DNA from: Vicinamibacteraceae bacterium
GTDB lineage: Bacteria > Planctomycetota > Phycisphaerae > Phycisphaerales > UBA5793
DNA: 64,000 nt
NCBI GenBank assembly: GCA_011525805.1
Contig: WYBR01000102.1
Coordinates: 1-64,000, forward strand
Direction of reading: 5' to 3'
In this document: piece after piece, positions 9,838 to 18,711 of the stretch
How the letters are laid out: every line of letters begins with the position of its first letter
Position numbering within the stretch: position 1 is the first letter of the stretch
Program-made: the position numbers and the translations under genes
The notes under the pieces: model-generated
The model's input: only the letters and a program-made list of their open reading frames with translations
Databases searched by the model: none
Told to the model about the DNA's origin: nothing

Positions 9838-11040
9838 CTACTTCGCGCGCCGCTCGATGGCGCTCAGGCCGGTTCGCGCGATGAGGCCGCGGATCTGGAG
9901 GATCGTCAGGTCGGCCTGGAGGGTGTGGATCGGCAGCCCGGTGCGGGCGGAGAGTTCATCGAGTTCGACGGCCCGGCCGTCGAGCGAGTCGAGGATGCGC
10001 TGCTGGCTCGGGGTGAGATTCAGCCGCGCGATGGAAGGCGGCGGCCCCGCTTCGCCGGCGCCGTCTCGCCCGGCCGGATCGAAGAGCGAAGCGCCCGGCG
10101 CGGCGGTGCGCATCGCGCCGGCGAGGAGGTGCTCGCTGCCTTCGAGGGCTTCGACGATGTCGGCCGCGCCGGTGATGAGCCGCGCCCACCCCTCGCGGAT
10201 CATCCTGTGGCAGCCGGCGGCGCGGGGCGAGTCGACGTTGCCCGGCAGGGCGAAGACCTCGCGATGATGCTCCTCGCACGCGAGCCGCGCCGTGATGAGC
10301 GCGCCGCTGTGCTCGCCCGCCTCGATGACGAGCGTTCCGAGCGACAGGCCGGAGACGATGCGGTTGCGGCGGGGAAAGTTCTCCTTGCCGGGCCCGGCGC
10401 GCATGGGAAACTCGCTCACCAGCGCGCCGCGGCCGTCGCGGACGATTGACTCGAAGAGCGGTTCGTTCTCCGGCGGATAGTGATGCGCCAGCCCGGCGCC
10501 CATGACGACGATGGTGCGTCCGCCGCCGCGGATCGCGCCGCGATGGGCCTCGGTGTCGATGCCGCGCGCGCCGCCGCTGACGATCGTCAGGCCGCGCTGG
10601 GCAAGCGCGGCGCTGAGGCGCCCAGCCTGATCGCGCCCGTAGGCCGAGCAGTTGCGCGTCCCCACGATCGCCACGCCGAACGCGTCGGCCGGGTCGATCG
10701 AACCGCGCACGTAGAGAATCGGCGGCGGGTCGGGGATCGTCCTGAGCAGCGGGGGGTAAGTTGCATCTTCGAGCGTGACGATCGCCGCGCCGCGCTCCGC
10801 CGCCTCGCGCACCTCAGCCTCGACCGCCGAGTCATCGACTCCGGCGTGGATCGCCCGCGCCCGCTCGGCGCTGATGCCCTGCACCTGCTGAAGATGCGTG
10901 AGCGGAGTTTCGAGGACCGCCTGGGCCGACCCGAACCGCTCGCGCAGCCTCGCGATGAGAATCGGTCCGATACCCGGCGTCATGCTCAGGCGAAGCATGG
11001 CCGGCGGAGGGGCGTTCCCGCTCGTCGGATCGGTCGTCAT
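9838..11040 (-). CDS. dprA: DNA-processing protein DprA
   Basis: DprA binds incoming single-stranded DNA during natural transformation and loads RecA. The 400-residue protein has an N-terminal helix-hairpin-helix region (LSMTPGIGPILIARLRERFGSAQAVLE). Its Rossmann-like DprA core contains FGVAIVGTRNCSAYGRDQAGRL, the hallmark IVSGGARGIDTEAHRGA, and FPRRNRIVSGLSLGTLVIEAGEHSGALITARLA. A C-terminal winged-helix domain (LTPSQQRILDSLDGRAVELDEL...) completes it, all as in full-length family members. The frame stays open about 525 bp upstream, but the DprA-like region begins near the ATG at 11040 (MTTDPTSG). With cinA at the other end of the window, it hints at competence, but no pilus genes are present here. 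Confidence 0.95.
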   Translation of the reverse strand: MTTDPTSGNAPPPAMLRLSMTPGIGPILIARLRERFGSAQAVLETPLTHLQQVQGISAERARAIHAGVDDSAVEAEVREAAERGAAIVTLEDATYPPLLRTIPDPPPILYVRGSIDPADAFGVAIVGTRNCSAYGRDQAGRLSAALAQRGLTIVSGGARGIDTEAHRGAIRGGGRTIVVMGAGLAHHYPPENEPLFESIVRDGRGALVSEFPMRAGPGKENFPRRNRIVSGLSLGTLVIEAGEHSGALITARLACEEHHREVFALPGNVDSPRAAGCHRMIREGWARLITGAADIVEALEGSEHLLAGAMRTAAPGASLFDPAGRDGAGEAGPPPSIARLNLTPSQQRILDSLDGRAVELDELSARTGLPIHTLQADLTILQIRGLIARTGLSAIERRAK

Positions 11041-11252
11041 TGCACTCAATATACCCGCAAGTTCGGAAGATGTCAGCCGCCTCGACGCCGCGAAGCATTC
11101 GCCGTCGGGCCGGGGCCGTGTCAGTCCGGCGAGAGTGGCGATGATCAGTGCGGAATCGTGCAGGTGGCTCCGGCGGGCCCTCGTTTCCCGCCGCGTTGCT
11201 GCGGCTGGCGGCGGGCCAGGCCACGGCACGCCGCATCCTCCACAAGAAAGAA

Positions 11253-11281
11253 TTGAGTTTTTCCGTGGATGTTCGTGTAAT
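11253..11281 (+). promoter_or_regulatory. Possible sigma70-type promoter in the dprA/11444 intergenic region
   Basis: TTGAGT (11253-11258) and TGTAAT (11276-11281) are 17 bp apart in an otherwise GC-rich 403-bp gap between divergent genes. They point toward the secreted-protein gene starting at 11444. Match quality is moderate. I see no other feature in the gap apart from a short AT-rich stretch near 11384-11400. Confidence 0.3.
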
Positions 11282-11443
11282 GCTCGGATGACTTTGAACG
11301 ACCGCCGGTATACTCGGCGCATGGTGAGCGGTGCGATTTCCCGACCGGCGCTCTGGACCGGGGCTCGCGCCGCTCGTTGAACCATGATCATGATAAGAGA
11401 GAGGCGTGTGGCCGACCGAGCACTCTTCCCGGAGAACGAAGCA

Positions 11444-12379
11444 ATGAACGCGTTGCCTGCCCCGCGATCGTGTTGGCTGGCGAGTCTTGTGGTCATGCTG
11501 GCCCTGTGTGCATCGCGGGCCGGCGCCCAGCCCAACTTGCTTGTTGATCCCGGGTTCGAGCGCAACGCGCTGGGAAGTTACCACGAAGTGCTCAACAACT
11601 TCGTGCAATACCAGGGAGTCTGGGGTGCGGAGGCGGCCACGATCTCCGGGGCGGTCGGGCCCGTGATCCCGCCCGAGGGGGTGCGGATGCTGCGGGTACT
11701 CCCCACCGGGGGGGTCACCTCGCAGGTGGTTCAGGTGACGGACGTAACCCCCTTTGCCGCGGACATCGAGGCGGGGCGAGCCGTGATCTCTGTGCGTGGG
11801 CTGTTCAACGCCGACCCCGATGTGTCCGCAGCATACGGGGCGATCGTCTCGCATTTCTACACCGGGCCGGGACTCGGTTTCAAGATCGGGCATCTCCAGA
11901 GCAGCCTCTTTCTCGACACCGATCCCACCTCATGGGAGGAAATCAGCGGTGAGTTTGAAGTGCCCGTGGGAACGCGCTGGCTCGTGACTCAGTTGTACTA
12001 CGGAAACGAGTCCATGAACAACCGGCCCTGCTACGTTGACGCCACCGAGATGACGATCACGTCGTCCTACCTCTGCATCGTCTCCGGCGCGTGCCCCGGC
12101 ACGATCTCCATCACCTGGAAACATGCCCGTCCGTCCGAGCAACAGATAATCATCTACTCATCCGGCCTGGGCAACGTTCCAATCGGGGGCCTCTGCGGCT
12201 CGGTGCTCAGCGGACTCGCCTCCGTGACGCAGTCCGGCCGGCCCTTCGGAACATCGAGCGGCGGCGAAGGGGGTCGAATCGGCCGTGTCAATGCCGGTGC
12301 CTGCGGCAAGTACCTCCAACTGGTCATCTTTACCGGCGGACCATGCATGACGAGCAACGTGGCGCGGATCCCCTTGTAA
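11444..12379 (+). CDS. Secreted ectodomain protein with Cys-rich C-terminal module
   Basis: A 311-residue exported protein. GGAG stands 10 bp before the ATG at 11444, and a signal peptide ends near AGAQP. Residues about 30-205 form a beta-sandwich-like ectodomain (LVDPGFERN..., IPPEGVRMLRVLP, SQVVQVTDV, AGRAVISVRGLFN, SWEEISGEFEVPVGTRWLV). It is recognisably related to the ectodomain of the PEP-CTERM protein at 30626. Residues about 208-311 instead form a cysteine-containing module (CPGTISITW..AR, GGLCGSVL, AGACGKYLQLV, C..SNVARI). The same module ends the subtilase at 27944 and the oxidase at 33514. The function of the ectodomain is unknown; it could be a carbohydrate-binding-type fold. The first upstream in-frame start (11384) would bury the signal peptide. 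Confidence 0.78.
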   Translation: MNALPAPRSCWLASLVVMLALCASRAGAQPNLLVDPGFERNALGSYHEVLNNFVQYQGVWGAEAATISGAVGPVIPPEGVRMLRVLPTGGVTSQVVQVTDVTPFAADIEAGRAVISVRGLFNADPDVSAAYGAIVSHFYTGPGLGFKIGHLQSSLFLDTDPTSWEEISGEFEVPVGTRWLVTQLYYGNESMNNRPCYVDATEMTITSSYLCIVSGACPGTISITWKHARPSEQQIIIYSSGLGNVPIGGLCGSVLSGLASVTQSGRPFGTSSGGEGGRIGRVNAGACGKYLQLVIFTGGPCMTSNVARIPL

Positions 12380-12535
12380 CCGGCTCCGCGCCGCGGGTCG
12401 TCTGAACGATCTGCACTCCCTGCGAGTCTGCTGCCGCTGGGCTGTGATCGCCCCCTCACGCCCCGCTGCGGTTCGCCAGGTCGTGGGTAGCGATGGAACT
12501 AGCCGTTCGCGCCTGCGTCTGTACTTGCATCTGCC

Positions 12536-14500
12536 ATGCTTCGTTCTCGACCTACTCGTGTCGAGTTCTTCCTTGCTCTGCTGATCGTGCTCGGCGCGAT
12601 CTCATCGATCGGCGTGGCGCTCGGCGATGCGCTGCTCGATAAGCCTCCGTTCGCCCGATGGAATCCCCTCGGCTGGTCGAAGTCGAAGGGCTACGCGTGC
12701 CGAGAATGGAACGTCGCCGAGTACCGCGGTCCCGCGTCGATTGCCCTGCACCGCAGTAAGCCGCGGGGCCAAAGCGAGAGGCTGATAGCCAGCGCCGGCC
12801 ACCTCCCGTGGTGGTGTCCTGATCTGCCCTCTGAGGTTGACGAATCATGCGAGTTTGCGCACGGCTGGCCGCTTCCCGCCCTCCGGGTCTCGTGGTTGGA
12901 AACTCAGAACGAGTTCGAGACAGCCGGCACTGCGTTGGACAAGGGTCTGATCGTGGAGCAGGTGCGCATCCCGTGGGTCCACGACGTGCCCAGGGGAGCA
13001 GGCGGCGGCCTGTACCACCTCTCCTCGTCCTATGCGGCGCTGTCCAGCCGGTCAGCCATCCCGCTTCGCCCCATACTGCCGGGACTTCTCATTGACGCGG
13101 TCACTCACAGCGCCATCTGGTTCGCCGTCATATCGATGTTTGGGCTGCCTGGAAGATGTCGCCGCTGGCTGCGACGCCGCCGCGGCCTGTGCGCGGCGTG
13201 CGGATACTCATTGCGCGGCTCACCCTCGACACGATGCTCCGAGTGCGGCTGGGATGTTGCCCATCGAAGGCCCTATCCATCGCGGCAACAGTTCGGAATG
13301 ACGCTCGCGCTCGTGTGCGCCATGACGGCGGGCATGGTTGCCCTGATACTCTTCATCGCCAATCGCGTCATCCGCCCCGGGGAGATGCACGTAGCGGCGG
13401 CGAGGGGCGATGTCAAAGCCCTGCATCGACTGTTGGCATCGAGACATCCGGTAGATGCGCGCACGCCGCGCACAGTCAGTCGAACACCGTGGCCCGAAAA
13501 CACCACGCCGCTCATGTGGGCGGCGGCCCACGGCCGGATTGAAGCGATGAAGATGCTCATCGGGGCCGGCGCAGACCTCAATGCCACGCATTCATGGGAC
13601 AATCGGACACCGCTTCACGTTGCCGTCAGGCAAGATCGGCCGGAGGCCGTTGTCCTGCTGCTCCAGAGTGGCGCCATTCTGCCGGACGATCGCCTCCTCC
13701 CTATCGCAACGTGGGCCACCAGACCCGACCTCTTGAGAATCCTCGTCGAGTGGGGCGACCAACGGCCGTATGGCCCCGCGCTCAATCGAGCGCTCTCCAC
13801 GGCCGCGGCTGCCGGTCGTCTCCATCATCTCGGGTACCTGCTCACGCTCGAGTACGAGGAGCGGTCCGACGGCCTGCAGTCCGCGCTCTACGCCGCCGCC
13901 CGAGGTGGGCGGACGCTTGTCGTGGAGCATCTCCTTCAACATGGCGCGCGTGCGGACAGCAGCGCCGACCCCCTCCTTTGGGAGGCCTCCGAGCACAGCG
14001 ACGCTGAACTCACTCGCATGCTCCTGGATGCCGGCGCTGATCCGAACATCGAGCACCCTGTCGCGCAGGGATGGTCGCCGCTGCGGCGGGCCGTCATTCG
14101 TTCGAATGAGGAGATCGCGCGAATGCTCGTGGGTGCCGGCGCCGATCCTCACGTCAGTGATCGCGAGGGCGAGAGCATCCTCTTCCAGATCAGGTGGGAC
14201 GTTGCAAGCGACTCGCTTGTCGAACTGATCATGAGTTGGCAGATCAACGTCAACCATCAAACGGTGACGGGCAACACGGCCTTGATGTACGCCGCATTCA
14301 AAGGCTCCGAGCGCGGCGTCAGGCGACTGCTCGACGCCGGCGCCGATCCCACGCTGCGAAACGCGCAGGGATTCACGGCGTTGGACTACGCCGAGAACGA
14401 TCTGACATACAGTACAGGTTTCGTCGCGTTCAGCGCTGGGGCGCCGAACGCAACCATCGCAGCGCAGCTGCGAGAGGCCGTTGCAAGCTGGAGCCCGTAG
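12536..14500 (+). CDS. Membrane-anchored ankyrin-repeat protein with internal zinc ribbon
   Basis: A 654-residue protein with membrane segments near residues 10-30, 184-204 and 254-277. A four-cysteine zinc ribbon (C219, C222, C234, C237; CGYSLRG, CSECG) sits between the second and third. Residues about 283-650 are ankyrin repeats, with recurring TPLMWAAAHGRIEAMKMLIGAGAD-type helices and the signatures NRTPLHVAVRQ, LTRMLLDAGADPN and TALMYAAFKGSERGVRRLLDAGADP. Ankyrin repeats bind proteins, and topology would place them on one face of the membrane after the third segment. The zinc ribbon links it to the proteins at 1437 and 17826. The ATG at 12536 lacks a strong ribosome site. No partner or pathway is evident. 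Confidence 0.82.
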   Translation: MLRSRPTRVEFFLALLIVLGAISSIGVALGDALLDKPPFARWNPLGWSKSKGYACREWNVAEYRGPASIALHRSKPRGQSERLIASAGHLPWWCPDLPSEVDESCEFAHGWPLPALRVSWLETQNEFETAGTALDKGLIVEQVRIPWVHDVPRGAGGGLYHLSSSYAALSSRSAIPLRPILPGLLIDAVTHSAIWFAVISMFGLPGRCRRWLRRRRGLCAACGYSLRGSPSTRCSECGWDVAHRRPYPSRQQFGMTLALVCAMTAGMVALILFIANRVIRPGEMHVAAARGDVKALHRLLASRHPVDARTPRTVSRTPWPENTTPLMWAAAHGRIEAMKMLIGAGADLNATHSWDNRTPLHVAVRQDRPEAVVLLLQSGAILPDDRLLPIATWATRPDLLRILVEWGDQRPYGPALNRALSTAAAAGRLHHLGYLLTLEYEERSDGLQSALYAAARGGRTLVVEHLLQHGARADSSADPLLWEASEHSDAELTRMLLDAGADPNIEHPVAQGWSPLRRAVIRSNEEIARMLVGAGADPHVSDREGESILFQIRWDVASDSLVELIMSWQINVNHQTVTGNTALMYAAFKGSERGVRRLLDAGADPTLRNAQGFTALDYAENDLTYSTGFVAFSAGAPNATIAAQLREAVASWSP

Positions 14501-14510
14501 CCCGGCCCCT

Positions 14511-15824
14511 TCACGCCCCGCTGCGATTCGCCAGGCCGAGCGTGGCAATGATCAGCGCCAGGTCGAGGACCGGGCCTCGGTGGGCGATGTAGGCGAGGTC
14601 GTACTCGATGTGCTCGTGGATCGGGTCGTTGCGGTGCGGCGAGACCTGCCACAAGCCCGTGATGCCCGGCTTGACGGTCAGGCGCTGCTGCTGCCGCCGG
14701 TCGTAGTCCTCGACGATGAAGGGCATCTCCGGCCTCGGCCCGACCAGCCTCATCTGGCCGAGCAGGACGTTGATCAGTTGGGGAAACTCGTCGAGCGAGA
14801 GGCGGCGCATCCACCGGCCGGCGCGGGTGACGCGGGGGTCGAGGTCGCCGCGAGGGCTCTCGCCGTACTTTGCAGCATCGAGCCGCATCGAGCGGAACTT
14901 GTAGACGGTGAAGATGGCGCCGTTGAGGCCGACGCGCTCCTGGGCGAAGAAGACCGGCCCGCCGTCGTCGAGTTTGATGATCGCGGCGATGACGAGCGCC
15001 AGCGGCCAGAGCGTGAGCGTGGCGACGAAGGCGATCGCCCGGTTGAGCCAGCCGAGGAGCAGATCGGTGAGCGGCCCGGCGGGCCGGGCCATCGGCGCAA
15101 AGAGCAGGCAGTCGTCGGCGAAGATCACATCTCCGGCCCGGCGGAAGCGCTGCGCCACGCCGCGCAGGCGCGGCTCGAGGACCAGAACCGTCTCCCCGCG
15201 TTCGAGCCAGGCCGCGATGCGCCGCTCCCACGCCTGCGGCTCGGGCCGGTCGGCGCGGAAGGGGGCGAAGCGGCACCCGGCGTGTCCGAGCAGATCGAGG
15301 CACTGGTCGAAAGTGCTGACCGCGGCGCCGAGGTTTGACGGGCTGCCGACAATGCGCACCCACGACGCGGGTTTGCCGCGGAAAAAGAGCGCCTGGGCCG
15401 TCAGCGCCGCAAAGGTCCCGCCGTGCAGCGCGGCGGGAAGCCAGACCGGTTCGCCGACGAGCCATGCGAGAGCCGTGGACGGCACGCCCACCAGCAGCAG
15501 CACGCGCAGCAGGTCGGCGACGACCTCGGCCGGCAGGCGCACCGACCAGCCGCGCAGCGCCCGCGATCTCGCCAGCGTCCAGATCCACGCGAAGAAGCCG
15601 GCCCCGAGCGCGAAGGCGACCACCGGCGCGCGGTGCGACGCCCAGGCGAGGACGGGCAGGTGCGCCAGCAGGAGCAGCGCGACCGCCATGCGCCGCCGTT
15701 TCCAGTAGCCGAATGGCAGCAACTGGCCGGCGCTGCGTCGGGGACGCACCGCCAGCGGCAACGACTGCACGGCTCTGGTCAGTTCAGCGGCAGTCACGGT
15801 CCACCACTCCAAAGTCCCATACAC
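14511..15824 (-). CDS. Polyprenyl-phosphate sugar-1-phosphate transferase
   Basis: A 437-residue membrane glycosyl-1-phosphate transferase of the WbaP/WcaJ (bacterial sugar transferase) family. It starts exopolysaccharide or O-antigen units by moving a sugar phosphate onto undecaprenyl phosphate. Hydrophobic segments lie in the first 130 residues, followed by a central soluble region. The conserved C-terminal catalytic domain includes KLDDGGPVFFAQERVGLNG, FTVYKFRSM, GRWMRRLSLDEFPQLINVLLGQMRLVGPRPEMP and KPGITGLWQV. The ATG at 15824 gives a complete family architecture. It overlaps no neighbour and ends 10 bp from the convergent ankyrin gene. No other glycan genes are adjacent, so the pathway is unknown. 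Confidence 0.9.
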   Translation of the reverse strand: MYGTLEWWTVTAAELTRAVQSLPLAVRPRRSAGQLLPFGYWKRRRMAVALLLLAHLPVLAWASHRAPVVAFALGAGFFAWIWTLARSRALRGWSVRLPAEVVADLLRVLLLVGVPSTALAWLVGEPVWLPAALHGGTFAALTAQALFFRGKPASWVRIVGSPSNLGAAVSTFDQCLDLLGHAGCRFAPFRADRPEPQAWERRIAAWLERGETVLVLEPRLRGVAQRFRRAGDVIFADDCLLFAPMARPAGPLTDLLLGWLNRAIAFVATLTLWPLALVIAAIIKLDDGGPVFFAQERVGLNGAIFTVYKFRSMRLDAAKYGESPRGDLDPRVTRAGRWMRRLSLDEFPQLINVLLGQMRLVGPRPEMPFIVEDYDRRQQQRLTVKPGITGLWQVSPHRNDPIHEHIEYDLAYIAHRGPVLDLALIIATLGLANRSGA

Positions 15825-16104
15825 CCGGCCGCACGGCGTGCAGCCCGATCAAGCGTGCCATATGAGTGGAGCGATGTCGAATCGCCACCGCGCGCCGCCG
15901 CGCCGAGGCCTGACGCCCGCCGCTACAGACCGCAGGCGTTGACGCCTTGCCGCCGCAGACGAGCGATAACCCGCACAGGGCGCAGGCTCACGCGGGGTCG
16001 TGGAGAGGCTTGAAGTCCGATCAGTCCGCCCCGGCCGCCGGGTGCAGTCCAGGATTGCAGCACATGCGACGTCCGAGGCGGCGGACGAGTTGCGGCGATC
16101 ATGC

Positions 16105-16460
16105 ATTCCACTTCGCGCGCGGCTTCCGCCCCGCAGGGGCGCGCGAGCGTAGCCACGGATGCAGCGGGCCGAGGCGCAGCCTGGTGAGCGGAACCCGTGG
16201 TCAACGGCGCACGGGAATCTCACCGCCCCGAAGGGTCGGCGGAGGCGTGCGACGTTTTTCGGCGAGCGACGCTGGAACAAATCGCATACCTGCCCATCGC
16301 ACACTTCCATCGCCCCTCCCGGGGCGATTAGAAGATTCAGGGCGCCTTCTTCCACGGGTTCCGCTTGCTGCGCTTCGCTCCACCCGTGGCTACATTCGCC
16401 GGCCCCTTCTGGGCCGTGAACGCAACCGGCTGCCGCCGGCTGCTCGGCGACCATGATCCG
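16105..16460. repeat. Composite inverted repeat filling the 15825-16551 gap
   Basis: The 727-bp gap between the sugar transferase and the oxidoreductase holds no convincing gene. It contains two hairpins in inverted orientation: CCACGG..CCGTGG (16153-16200) and CCACGGGT..ACCCGTGG (16352-16389). Both are bordered on the outside by GTAGCCAC. Between them lie smaller stems such as ATCGCCCC-TCCC-GGGGCGAT (16309-16328) and a GCCCCGAAGGGTCGGC segment. Outside them lie GCCCC/GGGGC and GGCCC/GGGCC hairpins. The whole block is roughly mirror-symmetric. Its general look matches intergenic repeats I associate with planctomycete genomes. Bases 15825-16104 and 16461-16551 show nothing recognisable. Confidence 0.7.
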
Positions 16461-16551
16461 GAATGACTCGCCGTCGAACCGTGCATCGTGAGTGCCACAA
16501 ACTTTGACTACACCCCCGCCGCTCGACACCCGTGCGAGGCGCGGAATCGGA

Positions 16552-17733
16552 TCAATCCTCGCGTCGCAGGCCGACTGAGTCGTGCAGGGGTTCGAGTTCA
16601 ACGGGCTGATGCGTCAGTGCGCTCTGTCGCGCCGCCTCCATGAGGCAGAAGGTCTCGACGCCTTCCTCGAGATCAGGCCCGCATGGTCCGCCTTCAATGA
16701 GCGCCCGGCCGAAGGCGTCGGCGCAGTTGGCGAACTCGCCGAAGTGCATCCCGTGCACTTCGGAGTTGAAGTAGAAGTGCCGGCCGGCGTAGAGAAAGTC
16801 CTCGACGACTTCGCCGAGGGCGCCGGGGTCGAAGCCGCCGTCGCGCCGCGGCTGCGGCTCGGGCCGCGTCGTGTGGACGTAGCGCATGTCGTGGTACTGG
16901 GCGAGGCTGGTTCCCTCCGAGCCGTAGAGCATCAGTTCGATGCAGTTGCGCGCGCGGGGCAGTTCGTGGCAGCCGTAGTGCCCCATGGCGCGCCCGAGGG
17001 CGCCGCTCGCGCTCTCGACGTTGACGAGGTACACGTCAAAGCCCCGCACGCCGAAGGATCCGCCCATCCGCGAGCGCGACCCCATGGCGCTGACGCGCTT
17101 GATCGGGCCGAGGTGCCAGCGCAGCAGATCGAGCGGATGCGACAGGCCGAGGAAGATCCAGTCGGTCTCCGCGGCGGCCCAGGGGCTCTTGCGGTAGTAC
17201 CAGTCCATCCGGTGAATGTAGTGGGCGTCGGCGAGTTCGATCGCGCCGATCTCGCCTCGTTCGAACGCGTCGCGCTGCCGGCGGAAGGGCTCAAAGAAGC
17301 GCGTGCTCTGCGCCACGATGAGGCGCCGGCCGGCGGCGCGCCCCGCCCGCAGCACCTCGCGCGCAGCATCGAGCGAATTGACGAGCGGTTTGGTGCAGAT
17401 CACGTCCTTGCCGGCGCGGAAGGCGCGAAGGATGTGATCCGCGTGCTGCGCATCGGGCGTGTAGATCGCCACGACGCCGACTTCCGCACGCGCGAGCATC
17501 GCGTCGTAATCGCTCGTGTAGAAGAGATCGGGCCACTCGCGCCGGCTCGCGGCAATCTTGTCTTCGCTCAGGTCGCAGCCCGCCGCGGGGTAGAGATGCG
17601 CGCAGCGCGTCGCCAGCGCCGCGAGCATGGTGCGCCCCTCGTGCAGCCCGAGCACGCCAACGCCGATCGCCCGCGGATGCCGCGCCGGCGTGACCACCGG
17701 CCGCGTGCCGGGAATGTGCTCGATGAAGGACAT
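16552..17733 (-). CDS. Gfo/Idh/MocA-family oxidoreductase
   Basis: A 393-residue NAD(P)-dependent dehydrogenase-like protein. The N-terminal Rossmann part contains IGVGVLGLHEGRTM, VGVVAIYTPDAQHADHILRAFRAGKDVICTKPLV (equivalent of the family EKP motif) and RLIVAQSTRFFEPF. The second alpha/beta domain carries IELADAHYIHRMDWYYRKSPW and the conserved-type GLSHPLDLLRWHLG with a histidine in the usual active-site position. The usual GxGxxG is altered to GVLGLHEG. Planctomycetes have many such enzymes acting on sugars or inositols; the substrate here is unknown. The ATG at 17733 (MSFIEH) is chosen because the longer frame upstream has no homology. The zinc-ribbon gene lies upstream on the same strand. 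Confidence 0.87.
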   Translation of the reverse strand: MSFIEHIPGTRPVVTPARHPRAIGVGVLGLHEGRTMLAALATRCAHLYPAAGCDLSEDKIAASRREWPDLFYTSDYDAMLARAEVGVVAIYTPDAQHADHILRAFRAGKDVICTKPLVNSLDAAREVLRAGRAAGRRLIVAQSTRFFEPFRRQRDAFERGEIGAIELADAHYIHRMDWYYRKSPWAAAETDWIFLGLSHPLDLLRWHLGPIKRVSAMGSRSRMGGSFGVRGFDVYLVNVESASGALGRAMGHYGCHELPRARNCIELMLYGSEGTSLAQYHDMRYVHTTRPEPQPRRDGGFDPGALGEVVEDFLYAGRHFYFNSEVHGMHFGEFANCADAFGRALIEGGPCGPDLEEGVETFCLMEAARQSALTHQPVELEPLHDSVGLRRED

Positions 17734-17825
17734 GAAGGAAGTGTAACCGGACGGGCCCGCCGCGACCCGGTGCGAGTGCGGCGCCTCGGTCCGGCGGGAG
17801 CGCCGGCGGATCCGGCGCTTGAGGG

Positions 17826-18305
17826 TCAGATGTTGATGAAGACCTGGACGCCGCACCAGATGGAGACGATCCACGCCGCGTCGACGATCAGAACGCCAAG
17901 CAGCGCGAGGTACCAGCGGCGCCGAGGCGTGAGCGCGGCGGTGAAGAGCGCGATGGCGGCCGCAACCGCGACGCTCATCAGAATCGCTGACGGCCGCCAG
18001 TAGGGCAGCGCGAAAAAAGTCACCCACGCCGCGTCGGGCATCGAAGCAAAGGCGTTTCCAATCGACTCGCGCCGGGCGATCTCCTGCACAAACGCGATGA
18101 AGGAAATGCCGATGGGCACGGCAAGCACCACTCCCGCGGCCATCAGAGCCAGACGCAGGCAGTACGGCTCGACTGCGGCTCGCGTCGACCGCCTGAGCGC
18201 TTCAAGATCGACCGTCGTGCCGCATTCCGGGCATCGCGGGCCGCGAAGTCCGTGCAGGTCGTAGTCGCACGTCGGACAGCGGAGATGGGCCGGGTCCGTC
18301 AGCAT
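17826..18305 (-). CDS. Membrane protein with N-terminal zinc ribbon
   Basis: A 159-residue protein that begins with a zinc ribbon (C10, C13, C25, C28; CDYDLHGL and CPECG). Three or so hydrophobic segments follow: about 51-74, 90-123 and 134-157. The ribbon is clearly the same type as those at 1437 and 12536 but sits at the opposite end from the first. Such proteins are common in planctomycetes, and no function is established that I know of. It lies 92 bp upstream of the oxidoreductase gene on the same strand and might be co-transcribed with it. Confidence 0.75.
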   Translation of the reverse strand: MLTDPAHLRCPTCDYDLHGLRGPRCPECGTTVDLEALRRSTRAAVEPYCLRLALMAAGVVLAVPIGISFIAFVQEIARRESIGNAFASMPDAAWVTFFALPYWRPSAILMSVAVAAAIALFTAALTPRRRWYLALLGVLIVDAAWIVSIWCGVQVFINI

Positions 18306-18711
18306 CGCGCCAGATCATAGCAAGGTGCTGCTGCAGGACAGGCGGAATCGGCGGCGACCTCGACGCGGCGAGCGCTTTCCCCGCTCAGCCCTCGGGCGCG
18401 GCCGAACGCAGAAGGCGCACGTCGCTCAGAAAGTGTACGCGTCCCCACTTTCCAAGGCTGAAAAACAAGGCGTGGAACGTACACCCGTCCCGTTCTCTCC
18501 GCACGTGGATTGCGCCGCCCGCGAATCGCCGGGCGCCTCCCTGCCGCGCGAGGAAGGAGAATGCGATTGCCCCTGACGAGTGACGGTCGAGGGGCGCCTT
18601 CAAGCCGCTCCGCGCCGTTCCCGCCGCATCGCGATCGATGGTCGCCAGGCCGGAGAGAGCGTCCGGCGCCGCGATCCGGCGTCGCCGCGCCCGGGCGGCG
18701 CGAGGCGAGGT
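18306..18711. other. 406-bp region with no recognised feature
   Basis: The only open frames here are short and lack homology-like sequence or a ribosome site. No strong terminator or palindrome stands out. Confidence 0.5.

Noticed and set aside
15849-16601. 250-residue minus-strand frame in the gap before the oxidoreductase
   Set aside because: It is a translation of the hairpin-rich repeat block. It has no ribosome site and no domain-like sequence.
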